Assembly: GCF_014126825.1 (NCBI RefSeq)
Contig: NZ_CP059900.1
Coordinates: forward strand, 4,289,845 to 4,353,844
From: Tomitella gaofuii
GTDB taxonomy: Bacteria; Actinomycetota; Actinomycetes; Mycobacteriales; Mycobacteriaceae
DNA length: 64,000 nucleotides
Direction: 5' to 3'
The position numbers and the translations under genes are program-made. The notes beneath the pieces were generated by a model. The model saw nothing but the letters and a program-made list of their open reading frames with translations. It ran no database searches and was not told the origin of the DNA. Positions 11,365-20,438 of the stretch are shown piece by piece (the first letter of the stretch is position 1; each line of letters opens with the position of its first letter).

Positions 11365-12288
11365 ATGCGTTATGCCGTGATGGTGCCCACCGAAACCGGG
11401 CGCGCCGCCGACCCCGACTGGATCGCCGCCTACGCCCGGCACGCCGAGGCCTGCGGTTTCGAGTCGATCGTCGCCGTCGAGCACGCAGTCGTGGTGTCGC
11501 GGTACTCCAGCGAGTACCCCTACGACGCCTCCGGCCGCATGGAGCTGGCCGACGATTGCCCGATCCCCGACCCCCTCGACCTGCTCGCCTACCTGGCCGG
11601 GTGCACGAAGACCCTGGGCCTGGCCACCGGGGTGCTCATCCTGCCCAACCACCACCCCGTGCCGCTGGCCAAGCGGCTGGCCACCATCGACCGGCTCTCC
11701 GGCGGCCGCCTGCGCGTGTGCGCCGGGGTGGGCTGGATGCGCGAGGAGATCGAGGCGTGCGGCACCGACTTCGGCACGCGCGGGCGCCGCACCGACGAAT
11801 CCATCGACGTGCTCCGCGCGCTGTGGGCGGAGACCGCCCCCGAGGGCGCGTCGCATGACGGCGAGTTCTTCCGGTTCAGCGGGGCGATGTCCTATCCCAA
11901 GCCGGTGCGGCCGGACGGCGTCCCGATCCACATCGGCGGCCACTCGAAGCCCGCGGCGCGCCGCGCGGGACGGCGCGGCGACGGGTTCCAGCCGCTGGGC
12001 CTGCACGGCGACGCGCTGCAGCAGTCTCTGGCGGAGATGCGCCGGGCCGCCGAGGACGCGGGCCGCGACCCGGACGCCATCGAGCTCACCCTGGGGCACG
12101 CGGTGACGAAGATCGATCCGGCACGGGCCGCGAAGCTCGAGGCGGCCGGCGCGTCGCGCATCGTGCTCGCCGGCAGCGGCGCCGCCGACCTGCAGCAGCA
12201 GCGCGACGAGCTGTCCGCCTGCGCCGAACGTCTGGGACTCGCAGCGCCGACGGCGACCGCGGTTCCGGCGGCGGGGGCTGCACGATGA
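11365..12288 (+). CDS. LLM class F420-dependent oxidoreductase
   Basis: 307-residue TIM-barrel flavin/F420 enzyme of the luciferase-like monooxygenase family. Seen: RYAVMVPTETGRAADPDWIAAYARHAEACGFESI at the N-terminus (first strand and helix), TLGLATGVLILPNHHPVPLAKRLATIDRLSGGRLRVCAGVGW, and PIHIGGHSKPAARRAGRRGDGFQP, which together match the TIGR03619-type F420 branch. Substrate unknown. Its stop overlaps the start of the following SnoaL-like gene by 4 nt, so both are made together. Confidence 0.85.
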   Translation: MRYAVMVPTETGRAADPDWIAAYARHAEACGFESIVAVEHAVVVSRYSSEYPYDASGRMELADDCPIPDPLDLLAYLAGCTKTLGLATGVLILPNHHPVPLAKRLATIDRLSGGRLRVCAGVGWMREEIEACGTDFGTRGRRTDESIDVLRALWAETAPEGASHDGEFFRFSGAMSYPKPVRPDGVPIHIGGHSKPAARRAGRRGDGFQPLGLHGDALQQSLAEMRRAAEDAGRDPDAIELTLGHAVTKIDPARAAKLEAAGASRIVLAGSGAADLQQQRDELSACAERLGLAAPTATAVPAAGAAR

Positions 12289-12764
12289 CGGAGCCGTTCC
12301 CGGGCGGCGGGTTGGCCCTCGCCGACAGGATCGCACTGACCGACCTGGTCCACCGGTACGCGGCCCTGGTCGACGACCGTGATCTCGCCGGGCTCGGGGC
12401 GCTGTTCACCGCCGACGCGGTCCTGCGCCAGCCCCGGCCGCCGAAGGAGATGGCGCCGATCGACGAGATCGGCGGACGCGACGCCATCGTCCGGAACTTC
12501 GCCCGCCTCGAGGGTCTGCGCGCGACGCAGCACGCGGTGGTGGGCACGGTGTTCTCCGCGGGGCCCCCCAGCCAGGCGTGGGGCCGCGCCGCGTGTATCG
12601 CCCACCACGTCTCCGGCCCCGACGGGCGACTGGTGGACCACGCCTGGCACTTGACGTACGAGGACGCCTACCGGAGAACAGGCGATGCATGGCTGATCGC
12701 CGAGCGGACGCTGTGGCTCTCCTGGATCGAGAAGCGCACGGTGGGCGCAGTGCGGCCACGCTGA
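12285..12764 (+). CDS. SnoaL/NTF2-like protein
   Basis: 159-residue alpha+beta-cone protein: LADRIALTDLVHRYAALVDDRDLAGLGALFTADAVL is the usual helix and acidic strand start of the SnoaL_4/NTF2-like family, and HAWHLTYEDAYRRTGDAWLIAERTL the C-terminal sheet. Such proteins are isomerases, cyclases, dehydratases or binding subunits; none is assigned here. It overlaps the luciferase-like gene by ATGA and presumably handles the same metabolite. Confidence 0.82.
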   Translation: MTEPFPGGGLALADRIALTDLVHRYAALVDDRDLAGLGALFTADAVLRQPRPPKEMAPIDEIGGRDAIVRNFARLEGLRATQHAVVGTVFSAGPPSQAWGRAACIAHHVSGPDGRLVDHAWHLTYEDAYRRTGDAWLIAERTLWLSWIEKRTVGAVRPR

Positions 12765-12765
12765 C

Positions 12766-12779
12766 TGTGACATCTCACA
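12766..12779. promoter_or_regulatory. CRP/GlxR-like palindrome upstream of the endoglycoceramidase gene
   Basis: TGTGA-CATC-TCACA, perfect arms of the CRP family half-site but with a 4-nt spacer rather than the usual 6. A second half site TGTGATG follows near 12797. Both lie just upstream of the -10 candidate at 12819-12824. The string CTGTGACAT also occurs in front of lpqY. Confidence 0.45.
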
Positions 12780-12813
12780 ACCTCGGCGGAGAGCACTGTG
12801 ATGCGCGCCATTC

Positions 12814-12827
12814 TGGACTAATGTCCA
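12814..12827 (+). promoter_or_regulatory. Promoter -10 region with a TGGAC/GTCCA palindrome
   Basis: TAATGT at 12819-12824 is a -10 candidate for the endoglycoceramidase gene. It is embedded in the perfect palindrome TGGAC-TAAT-GTCCA, which may be a repressor site. Confidence 0.4.
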
Positions 12828-12892
12828 TGTTCACGGGGCGCCCCTGCCGGCGTTCCGGACCGGGGCAGTAGCGCGCACACCAGGGGAGCAGC

Positions 12893-14464
12893 ATGGGCGT
12901 CCACCGATCATCGACGGCCCGTGCACCCCGCGGCGGTGCATCACGGGCGCGCCGCACGGTGCGCGCACTCACCACGCTGTGGGCCGCGGTCGCCCTCGGT
13001 TTCGGTGCCGCACTCATCGCGCCGGCGACCGCCGCGGCGGCGGAACCTGCACAGTCGATCAGTCCGCCCACCGGCCCGTTGCACACCGACGGGACCCGCA
13101 TCGTCGACGAGTACGGTCGCACTGTCCTCGTGCACGGGGTGAACAACGTCGACAAGGGCGGGGACGGTGAAAGCCGGGCACGCGAACTCGTGGTGTCCGG
13201 CGACGGGTTCACGATCACCCCCCGCGATGCCGAGCTCCTCGCCGGCTACGGCTTCAACGCCGTGCGTCTGGGCGTCTCGTTCGCCGGGCTCATGCCGGAG
13301 CGCGGCCGCATCGACCACGCGTACATCGGCCGCGTCGTGGGCATGGTCGACATGCTCGCCGCGCACGGGATCCGCACCCTGCTCGACAACCACCAGGACG
13401 GCCTGTCCCCGGTGTGGGGCGGCAACGGCTTCCCGCCGTGGTCCATCACGGCGCGGCCGCTGCCCGGCGAGCCGAACCCGGGCTTCCCGCTGTACTACCT
13501 CATGCCGAGCATGAACGCCGGCTGGGACGAGGTGTGGAACAACGACCACGGGGTGCTCGACCGGCTCGGCGAGGCGCTGGGCGCGCTCGCCGGGGCGGTG
13601 CGCGGGCACAACGGCGCCATGGGCATCGAACTGTTCAACGAGCCGTGGCCGGGCACAGCCGCACCCACCTGCTTCCCCGTGGGCTGCCCCGGGTTCGACA
13701 GCCGCTACCAGAGCGCGCTGGAATCGCTGACGGCGGACGTGCGCGCGCAGAACCCGGACATTCCGGTCTACTGGGAACCGAATGTCACCTGGAACCAGCT
13801 GATGCCGTCGAAGCTGGGCGCCGCGCGGCCGATCACCGACGCCGGCATCGTCTTCGCCCCGCACGACTACTGCATCCCCAGCCAGACGTCGATCTACCTC
13901 AGCGACTCGGGCGGCTCGGCGGATCTGACGGGCCTGTGCCCGGTGCAGCAGGACCACACGTGGGCGAATATCGACGCGTTCGCCGCGCGCACGCGGCTGC
14001 CCACCGTGGTCACCGAGTTCGGCGACGGCGACCCCGCGGTGCTGGGCAACACCCTGCGCAACGCCGACGAGCGATTCGCGGGCTGGTTCTACTGGCACTA
14101 CAGCTCCACGCGCGGGGCCGACTACACCGAACCCGACCCGTTCGCCGCGCCCGGGCCTCCGGGGCAGGCCTCCGTCGGCCGGCACCTGGTGCGCACCTAT
14201 CCGCAGGCGACGGCGGGCATGCCGCTGAGCATGGACTTCGACATCGAGTCCGGCGCATTCCGCTACACCTACGAGCCCGGTGCACGGGCCCAGGAGCCGG
14301 GGCCCGCCGGCGAGACGCTGATCTACGTCTCATCCCTGCACTACCCGGACGGGTACGTGGCCGAGGTGGACGGCGGGTCCGTCACCTCGACCCCCGGGGC
14401 CCGCCACCTCACCGTCCGTGCCGCGGGGTCCGGTCCGGTGACGGTGCGCGTACACGGACGGTGA
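12893..14464 (+). CDS. Secreted GH5 hydrolase, endoglycoceramidase-like
   Basis: 523-residue glycoside hydrolase that would cut the bond between the oligosaccharide and ceramide (or another lipid) of glycolipids. Signal peptide 1-50 (RRTVRAL... ATAAAA). The barrel shows VLVHGVNNVDKGG, YGFNAVRLGVSFAGLMPERG, TLLDNHQD, acid/base E250 in LFNEPW and nucleophile E375 in TEFGDGD. Residues ~440-523 are a beta-sandwich like the C-terminal domain of rhodococcal EGCases. AGGGGAG precedes the ATG. It stands alone after the SnoaL gene, with operator-like repeats upstream. True substrate is not shown: glycolipids of the host or of its own envelope are both possible. Confidence 0.85.
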   Translation: MGVHRSSTARAPRGGASRARRTVRALTTLWAAVALGFGAALIAPATAAAAEPAQSISPPTGPLHTDGTRIVDEYGRTVLVHGVNNVDKGGDGESRARELVVSGDGFTITPRDAELLAGYGFNAVRLGVSFAGLMPERGRIDHAYIGRVVGMVDMLAAHGIRTLLDNHQDGLSPVWGGNGFPPWSITARPLPGEPNPGFPLYYLMPSMNAGWDEVWNNDHGVLDRLGEALGALAGAVRGHNGAMGIELFNEPWPGTAAPTCFPVGCPGFDSRYQSALESLTADVRAQNPDIPVYWEPNVTWNQLMPSKLGAARPITDAGIVFAPHDYCIPSQTSIYLSDSGGSADLTGLCPVQQDHTWANIDAFAARTRLPTVVTEFGDGDPAVLGNTLRNADERFAGWFYWHYSSTRGADYTEPDPFAAPGPPGQASVGRHLVRTYPQATAGMPLSMDFDIESGAFRYTYEPGARAQEPGPAGETLIYVSSLHYPDGYVAEVDGGSVTSTPGARHLTVRAAGSGPVTVRVHGR

Positions 14465-14477
14465 CCGCAGCGGGCCG

Positions 14478-14732
14478 TCAGATCCGCAGGCGCTCGCGGA
14501 CCGCCCACCCCGTCAGCGCCAGCAGCACCAGCAGGATCAGCGATGCCAACATGCTCGGCTCGCCGATGACGATCGCCCGGACCGCCGCGACCACGGTGAC
14601 CACCAGGAAGAATCCGAGGAAGCCCAGCACCGCCTCGAGCCGCTGGCCGCGCCGCCGGCGCGCCCGCTCGACTTCGGTGGGCCGACGGTCCGCACCGGTC
14701 ACCGCGGTACCCCGCGCGCCGCCGGCGTCCAC
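14478..14732 (-). CDS. Small membrane protein after sugB
   Basis: 84 residues: a charged Arg/Glu-rich head (~1-32) followed by two hydrophobic segments (VLGFLGFFLVVTVVAAVRAIV and SMLASLILLVLLALTGWAV). No family recognised. GTG start lies 11 nt after the sugB stop, so it is the last gene of the trehalose-importer operon. It converges with the endoglycoceramidase gene with 13 nt between stops. Could be an accessory subunit, but this is only suggested by position. Confidence 0.6.
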   Translation of the reverse strand: MDAGGARGTAVTGADRRPTEVERARRRRGQRLEAVLGFLGFFLVVTVVAAVRAIVIGEPSMLASLILLVLLALTGWAVRERLRI

Positions 14733-14742
14733 GCGCCGTCCG

Positions 14743-15726
14743 TCACGACTTCACCCCGCCCGCGGTCAGTCCGGAGACGATCCGCCGCTGGAAGAGGAGC
14801 ACCATGATCACCAGCGGGATCGTCACCAGGGTGCCTGCCGCCATGATCGCCGCATAGGGGATGGTGAACGAGTTCGGCCCATGGAACAGTGCGATGGCCA
14901 CCGTCACCGGCCGTGTCGCCTCGTTCGAGAGCTGGCTGGCCAGCATGTACTCGTTCCAGGTGAAGATGAACGCCAGGATCGCCGTGGTGAACAGGGCGGG
15001 CGCGGCCAACGGCAGCAACACCATGCGGAACGCCTGCAGCCGGGTGGCACCGTCCACGCGCGCCGCCTCCTCGAGTTCCCACGGCAGGTCCGACAGGAAC
15101 GAGGTGAGCGTGTAGATGGTCAGGGGCAGCACGAACGAGATGTTCGGGATGATCAGCGCCTGATACTCGCCGATCCAGCCGATGTCGCCGAACAGCTGGA
15201 ACAGCGGAGTCACCAGCGCCACCGGCGGGAACATCGCCGCACCCAGGATGACGCCGGTGAGCAGGAACTTTCCGCGGAACTCCATGCGGGCCAGAGCGTA
15301 GGCGGTGAAGATGCCGATGAGCAGCGCGACGGCGGTGGTGACGCCGCCGATGATGAGGCTGTTGACGATCGCGCCCAGGAAGTTGTTGCCGCTGGACGTG
15401 TCGAGCGCGTCGCCGAAGTTCTGCAGCGTCAGGTGGGTGGGCCACGGCGTCGTGTCATAGGTGTGCGACTGCTCGCGGAAGGCGACGATGACCATCCAGT
15501 AGAACGGCGCGAGCCCCCACACCAGAATCACCGCGACGCCCAGGTAGGTGCGCACGACCGGCCACCAGGGGCGACGATGCGTCGCCGGCGCGGCAGGGGA
15601 CTCCTCCGGGCGCTCGGCGACCCGCACCCCGCCGCCGGACATGCCCGCGCCCGCCGGGCCCCCGCCGGGCCCCTGCGCGCCGTCCGCGCCGGTGTCCTCG
15701 TCGGGCGCGCGGTGCCGTCCCGCCAT
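14743..15726 (-). CDS. sugB: Trehalose ABC transporter permease SugB
   Basis: 327-residue inner-membrane permease, six transmembrane segments, with the EAA loop EEAARVDGATRLQAFRMVLLPLAAPA that contacts the ATPase. N-terminal 45 residues are disordered. The start ATG overlaps the sugA stop (TGATG). By homology with M. tuberculosis LpqY-SugABC it brings back trehalose released outside the cell during mycolate transfer. Ends 11 nt before the small membrane protein gene. Confidence 0.88.
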   Translation of the reverse strand: MAGRHRAPDEDTGADGAQGPGGGPAGAGMSGGGVRVAERPEESPAAPATHRRPWWPVVRTYLGVAVILVWGLAPFYWMVIVAFREQSHTYDTTPWPTHLTLQNFGDALDTSSGNNFLGAIVNSLIIGGVTTAVALLIGIFTAYALARMEFRGKFLLTGVILGAAMFPPVALVTPLFQLFGDIGWIGEYQALIIPNISFVLPLTIYTLTSFLSDLPWELEEAARVDGATRLQAFRMVLLPLAAPALFTTAILAFIFTWNEYMLASQLSNEATRPVTVAIALFHGPNSFTIPYAAIMAAGTLVTIPLVIMVLLFQRRIVSGLTAGGVKS

Positions 15727-16820
15727 CACAGTGCACCTCCCTTGCGTTGCTCGTCCTGCGTTCTGACGGCGTTCGCCCCCAGGAACTTCACCAGGATGAA
15801 CGCGACGATGAAGATGATGATGAACACCAGCGTCGACAATGCCGAGGCGCTGTTGAAGTTGCCTTGACGCATGTCGGCGGTGACGAGGATGGACATCGTC
15901 GTGGTGGGTGAGGCACCCGAGTCGCCGGTGAGGATGGCCGGCAGGTCGTACATGCGCAGCGCGTCCATGGTGCGGAAGAGCACGGCCACCATCAGCGCGG
16001 GCTTGACCAGCGGCAGCGTGATCCGCGTGAACCTCTGCCACGCGGAGGCGCCGTCCACGCGCGCCGCCTCGTAGAGCTCGTTGGGGATCATCTGCAGCCC
16101 GGCCAGGATGAGCAGCGCCATGAACGGCGTCGTCTTCCACACGTCGGCGATGATCACCGCGAACCGCGATGCCCACGGATCGGTGGTCCACGCGATCGGG
16201 TGGCCGATGATCTTGTTGGCGATGCCGTCGGGCGCGAAGATGAACGCCCACAGCTTGGCGGTGACCGCGGTGGGGATCGCCCATGGGATGAGCACCGCCG
16301 CGCGCAGCAGCGAACGGCCCAGGAACGAGCGGCCCATCACCGTCGCCATCCAGATGCCCAGCGCCGTCTCCACCGAGACGGTGATGACGGCGAAGAAGAA
16401 GGTAATGCCGACCGCCGGCCAGAAGTCGTGGCCCAGAGTGCCGGGGACGCACGACCACGCGCCGCTGCCGCAGTCGCCCAGCAGCCACAACTTGTAGTTG
16501 GACAGCCCGGCGAAGCCGCCCTGGACGAACATGCCCGTGTCCGGGTCGAGGCCCTTGTCCTGCTGGAAGGACATGTAGGCGGCGCGCACCACCGGGTATC
16601 CGATGATCGCCGCCAGCACCAGCACCGTGGGGCCGACGAACCAGATCAGGCGACTGTCGAACCGTGCGACGCGCGCCCGCAGCCGCCCGAACACGCCGCC
16701 GGGCCCGCCGGGTGCGCCGCCGCCTCCGGAAGACCGGTCATTGTCCGCACGGGCGCCGCGGCCGGAGTCAATGACTCCGGCCGCGGCCCGGGCGTCGTCT
16801 GCCTCGGCAGATCCAGCCAT
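15726..16820 (-). CDS. sugA: Trehalose ABC transporter permease SugA
   Basis: 364-residue permease partner of SugB. Disordered Gly/Pro-rich head of ~55 residues, then six membrane segments and the EAA loop YEAARVDGASAWQRFTRITLPLVKPA. A periplasmic insert holds two Cys (LLGDCGSGAWSCVPG). Lies 55 nt after lpqY and overlaps sugB. Confidence 0.88.
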   Translation of the reverse strand: MAGSAEADDARAAAGVIDSGRGARADNDRSSGGGGAPGGPGGVFGRLRARVARFDSRLIWFVGPTVLVLAAIIGYPVVRAAYMSFQQDKGLDPDTGMFVQGGFAGLSNYKLWLLGDCGSGAWSCVPGTLGHDFWPAVGITFFFAVITVSVETALGIWMATVMGRSFLGRSLLRAAVLIPWAIPTAVTAKLWAFIFAPDGIANKIIGHPIAWTTDPWASRFAVIIADVWKTTPFMALLILAGLQMIPNELYEAARVDGASAWQRFTRITLPLVKPALMVAVLFRTMDALRMYDLPAILTGDSGASPTTTMSILVTADMRQGNFNSASALSTLVFIIIFIVAFILVKFLGANAVRTQDEQRKGGAL

Positions 16821-16875
16821 CTTCTTCGTCGTCCCCGTTCTCGCCGATCACCCCGCGCGGGGCGATCCAGGCTGG

Positions 16876-18165
16876 TTACTGGCCGGCGTTCTTGATCACC
16901 GTCGAGATGTCGGTGACGGCCTGATCGATGGACTTGCCCGCGGTCAGCGCCGCGTAGACGTTGTCCCGGATGCCCTTGCTGACTGCCGAGTAGAACGGGG
17001 TGACGGGACGCGGCTTGGCGTTCTCCAGCGCCGTCTTCAGCACCGGCATGTACGGGTACTTCTCCGCCAGGGCCGGGTCGTCGTAGATGGACGCGAGTAC
17101 CGGCGGGAAGGCGTTTTCTGCGAACGACATCTGGCTGTCGGGGCTCTCCATGAAGCGGATGAAGTCCAGCGCGGTGTTCTTGGCCTTGGAGTTCACGTTG
17201 ATGGCCAGGTTGTAGCCGCCCAGCGTCGACGCGCCCGGGCCGTTCTCCCCGACGATCGGGGCCACCGCGAACTTGCCCTGCACCGCCGACTTCGGCTTGT
17301 CGCCGCTGCCGTCGGAGTCCGCATTGTCGTACATGTACGGCCAGTTGTAGGCGTACATGGCCTCGCCGTTCACGAAGGCGTTGTTGGTGGCCTCCTCGTC
17401 GAAGCCGTTGGAGCGCTTCGCGATGACGTCGCCCTTGTAGCCGTCGACCAGCGCCGTCAGGCCCGCCTTGGCCTCGGGGGAGTCGACGGTGGGCGTCTTG
17501 CCGTCCGGACCCACGACGGACCCGCCCCAGGAGTTGATGAACTGGGTGGCGTTGACCGTCAGTCCCTCGTAGTTCTTGAGCTGAGTGACCATGCAGTCCA
17601 CGCCGGCGGCCTTGGCCTTGTCGCAGCTGGCGGTGAGCTCGTCCCACGTGGCCGGGGCCTGCTCGACCAGGTCGGTCCGGTAGTAGAGCAGCTGGGCGTT
17701 GGTGTTCTGCGGGCCCGCGTAGAGCGTGCCGTTGTAGGTGGCGCTCTCCACGGTGGCGGGCAGGAGCTTGGAGGTGTCCAGCGCCAGGTCGCCCTCCAGC
17801 GGCGCGATCCAGCCGTTGGCGGCGAACTCCGCGGTCCACGTGACGTCCAGGGCCATGACGTCGTAGTCGTCGTTGCCCGCCTGGAGCGACTGGACGAGCT
17901 TGTCGTGCTGGCCGTCCGCGTCCGCCGGCAGCTCCTTGAACTCCACCTGCTGGTCCGGGTGCGCCTGGTTCCACTTCTCGATCAGCGGTTTGACCTTGCC
18001 CGCGTCGTTGGAGCCCATCGCGAAGGTGATGTTGCCGCTGCCGCCGTCGGATTCCTCCCCGGCCGAGGACGAACCGCCCCCGTTGTCGCCGCTCGAGCAG
18101 CCGGCGAGCGCGATCGTGGCCGCCGCCGTCACCGCCACGACCGCGCGTGGAATGTAAGAACGCAT
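16876..18165 (-). CDS. lpqY: Trehalose-binding lipoprotein LpqY
   Basis: 429-residue substrate-binding lipoprotein of the ABC importer. Lipobox IALAGC with Cys23, Gly/Ser linker, then an extracellular solute-binding type 1 fold (FAMGSNDAGKVKPLIEKWNQAHPDQQVEFKELP, YDVMALDVTWTAEFAANGWIAPL, LLYYRTDLVEQAPATWDEL, YNWPYMYDNA). GGGGAAAGG precedes the ATG. Has its own 147-nt upstream region with a long inverted repeat, so it may be transcribed separately from sugC. Confidence 0.9.
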   Translation of the reverse strand: MRSYIPRAVVAVTAAATIALAGCSSGDNGGGSSSAGEESDGGSGNITFAMGSNDAGKVKPLIEKWNQAHPDQQVEFKELPADADGQHDKLVQSLQAGNDDYDVMALDVTWTAEFAANGWIAPLEGDLALDTSKLLPATVESATYNGTLYAGPQNTNAQLLYYRTDLVEQAPATWDELTASCDKAKAAGVDCMVTQLKNYEGLTVNATQFINSWGGSVVGPDGKTPTVDSPEAKAGLTALVDGYKGDVIAKRSNGFDEEATNNAFVNGEAMYAYNWPYMYDNADSDGSGDKPKSAVQGKFAVAPIVGENGPGASTLGGYNLAINVNSKAKNTALDFIRFMESPDSQMSFAENAFPPVLASIYDDPALAEKYPYMPVLKTALENAKPRPVTPFYSAVSKGIRDNVYAALTAGKSIDQAVTDISTVIKNAGQ

Positions 18166-18203
18166 GGTTCGCCTTTCCCCTTACCGAATTCCGTCGGCGC
18201 TAG

Positions 18204-18246
18204 CATGTCACGTCTGCACGCACCTGTCGCCGATTACTGTGACATG
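18204..18246. promoter_or_regulatory. Inverted repeat CATGTCAC...GTGACATG upstream of lpqY
   Basis: Perfect 8-bp arms at 18204-18211 and 18239-18246 with 27 nt between, within the sugC-lpqY spacer. The arm sequence is part of CTGTGACAT, also found in front of the endoglycoceramidase gene at 12765-12773. Looks like a two-site operator. Confidence 0.5.
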
Positions 18247-18312
18247 ACTTACCGGCCGCGGTGAAACCGACCCGCAGTCGTCCCCGGACGGTCACGATCC
18301 GCTCTGCGCGCG

Positions 18313-19470
18313 TCAACCGACCCGCGCCCCGTCCGAAGCGGAGAACAGGTGCGTCTCGGCGGGGTCGAAGGCCAGGACCACCCTGTCCCCGCGACGGGGC
18401 GGGGTGCGCCAGTCCGCCCGGGCCACCAGCTGGTGCGCCGATCCGGCCGTGCCGGTCCCCGGCACCGCGCCCGTCCCCGGGAGGTCGGCACCCTGCCCTG
18501 CGACCGCGCCGGCGCCGTCGAAGTGCCCGTACATGTAGGCGTCCGCGCCCAGTTCCTCCACCACGTCCACGCTCAGTTCCACTGTCACCCGGTCACCCGC
18601 GCCCCCGGCCCCTACGGTGACGAAGTGCTCCGGCCGGATACCCAGCACGAGCTCGCCGCCGGAGCGGTCCGTCACTTCGCGCTCCACCGGCACCACCGCG
18701 TCGCCCAGCCGCAGGCCGCCGTCGACGACGGGCAGGCGCAGCAGGTTCATCGCCGGCGACCCGATGAAGCCGGCCACGAACTCGTTGACCGGCCGGTTGT
18801 AGAGCTCGCGGGGCGGGGCGCACTGCTGCACGACGCCGTCGCGCAACACCGCCACGCGGTCGCCCATCGTCATGGCCTCCACCTGGTCGTGGGTCACGTA
18901 GACCATCGTGGTGGCGAGGCGGCGCTGCAGGTCCGCGATCTGCGCGCGGGTCTGCACGCGCAGCTTGGCGTCGAGGTTGGACAGCGGCTCGTCCATGAGG
19001 AAGACCTGCGGCTGGCGCACGATGGCCCGGCCCATCGCCACGCGCTGCCGTTGCCCGCCCGAGAGCGCCTTGGGCTTGCGGCCCAGGAACTCGGTGAGCC
19101 CCAGCAACTCGGCCGTCTCGGTCACGCGTCGGGTGATCTCGGCCTTGGGGGTCTTCGCCAGCTTGAGCCCGAACCCCATGTTCTCGGCCACCGACATGTG
19201 CGGGTACAGCGCGTAGTTCTGGAACACCATCGCGACGTCGCGGTCCTTGGGCTGCAGGCCGGTGACGTCGCGGTCGCCGATGCTGATGCTGCCGGCGCTC
19301 ACGTGCTCGAGCCCCGCCAGCATGCGCAGCGAGGTGGACTTGCCGCAGCCGGACGGGCCGACGAGCACCAGCAGCTCTCCGTCGACGATCTCGAGGTCGA
19401 GCGAGTCGACGGCCGGGCTCTCCGAGCTCGGGAAGATGCACGACGCGCGCGCGTAGGTCACTGAGGCCAT
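18313..19470 (-). CDS. sugC: Trehalose ABC transporter ATPase SugC (UgpC/MsmX type)
   Basis: 385-residue ATPase that powers the importer from the cytoplasm. Walker [10 protein letters not shown] (38-46), Q-loop, signature LSGGQ (136-140), Walker B VFLMDE (156-161), then the regulatory OB-fold domain of the CUT1/MalK type from ~240. It lies upstream of lpqY-sugA-sugB, not at the end as in mycobacteria. A short hairpin (CCGGCA/TGCCGG, 19489-19506) is in its leader. Confidence 0.87.
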   Translation of the reverse strand: MASVTYARASCIFPSSESPAVDSLDLEIVDGELLVLVGPSGCGKSTSLRMLAGLEHVSAGSISIGDRDVTGLQPKDRDVAMVFQNYALYPHMSVAENMGFGLKLAKTPKAEITRRVTETAELLGLTEFLGRKPKALSGGQRQRVAMGRAIVRQPQVFLMDEPLSNLDAKLRVQTRAQIADLQRRLATTMVYVTHDQVEAMTMGDRVAVLRDGVVQQCAPPRELYNRPVNEFVAGFIGSPAMNLLRLPVVDGGLRLGDAVVPVEREVTDRSGGELVLGIRPEHFVTVGAGGAGDRVTVELSVDVVEELGADAYMYGHFDGAGAVAGQGADLPGTGAVPGTGTAGSAHQLVARADWRTPPRRGDRVVLAFDPAETHLFSASDGARVG

Positions 19471-19562
19471 GGGTGGCGGTTCCCTTCACCGGCAGGAACG
19501 TGCCGGACGATCCGAGTAGAGGGTTACGCGGGAACGCTAGCAGCACCGTCGCCGCGGCAGCG

Positions 19563-20438
19563 TCAGCCCGTGAAGGCACGCGCCGTCGCCGCATCGGCCG
19601 GATAGAACGATTCGATGGCGAGCTCGGACACCGTCACCTCCAACGGGGTCCCGAACACCGTGGTGACGCTGAGCATCGACAGCACCCCGGCGGCGGTGCG
19701 CAGTCGCAGCGGCACGATGATCCCTTCGCCGGCCCCGCCGCCCCCGTCGGCAACCGTGCCGGCATCGCCCGGGCCGGGGTATCCGCGCAGCTCCGCGTGC
19801 AGGCTCGCCAACGCGGCGTCCCCGGAGGCCTCGATCTCCTTGCCCAGACGGTGCAGCAGGTGCGCGCGCCACGCCGCCAGGTTCTCGATGTGCGGGGCCA
19901 GACCGCCCGGGTGCAGGCTCAGCCGCAGGACGTTGACCGGCGGCTCCAGCAGCGTGGTGTCGGCGACCCCGGCGAGCAGCGGGGCCAGGGCGTCGTTGGC
20001 GTCGACGAGGTCCCAGCCGCGGTCCACCACCAGCGCCGGATAAGGCGCGTGGACGTTGAGGATGTGTGCGATCGCGTCGCACACCGCGGCCATGGGCGGG
20101 TCGGCCAGGCCTCGCTCCGGGTACGCGGGCGCGTAGCCGCCTGCGAGCAGCACCGTGTTGCGTTCCCGCAGCGGGACATCGAGGCCCTCGCACAACGTGA
20201 CGATCATCGAGGGCGTCGGCCGCGACCGGCCCGTCTCAACGAAGCTGACGTGCCTGGCGGACACGTCGGCGCGCAGCGCCAGCTCCATCTGGCTCAGCCC
20301 GCGGCGCATGCGCCAGCCGCGCAGCAGGCCGCCCGCCGACGTCGCGTCGCCCGTCCGCGCGCGAGTACCGGCGCGCGCCTGCTCCGGGCCGGGGACCGGC
20401 TGCGGGGTCGTGACCGGCCGCGGGGTCGTCTGCACCAT
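19563..20438 (-). CDS. XRE family regulator with MmyB-like ligand-binding domain
   Basis: 291 residues: disordered Pro/Thr-rich head (~1-37), Cro/C1 helix-turn-helix (~38-92, RRGLSQMELALRADVSARHVSFVETGRSRP), then the PF17765 MmyB-like domain (YAPAYPERG, VVDRGWDLVDANDALAPLL, RLSLHPGGLAPHIENLAAWRAHLL). Such proteins bind fatty acyl ligands in structural work on relatives. It lies upstream of sugC on the same strand and divergent from a SnoaL-like gene, 130 nt away, which is its likeliest target. Confidence 0.85.
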   Translation of the reverse strand: MVQTTPRPVTTPQPVPGPEQARAGTRARTGDATSAGGLLRGWRMRRGLSQMELALRADVSARHVSFVETGRSRPTPSMIVTLCEGLDVPLRERNTVLLAGGYAPAYPERGLADPPMAAVCDAIAHILNVHAPYPALVVDRGWDLVDANDALAPLLAGVADTTLLEPPVNVLRLSLHPGGLAPHIENLAAWRAHLLHRLGKEIEASGDAALASLHAELRGYPGPGDAGTVADGGGGAGEGIIVPLRLRTAAGVLSMLSVTTVFGTPLEVTVSELAIESFYPADAATARAFTG

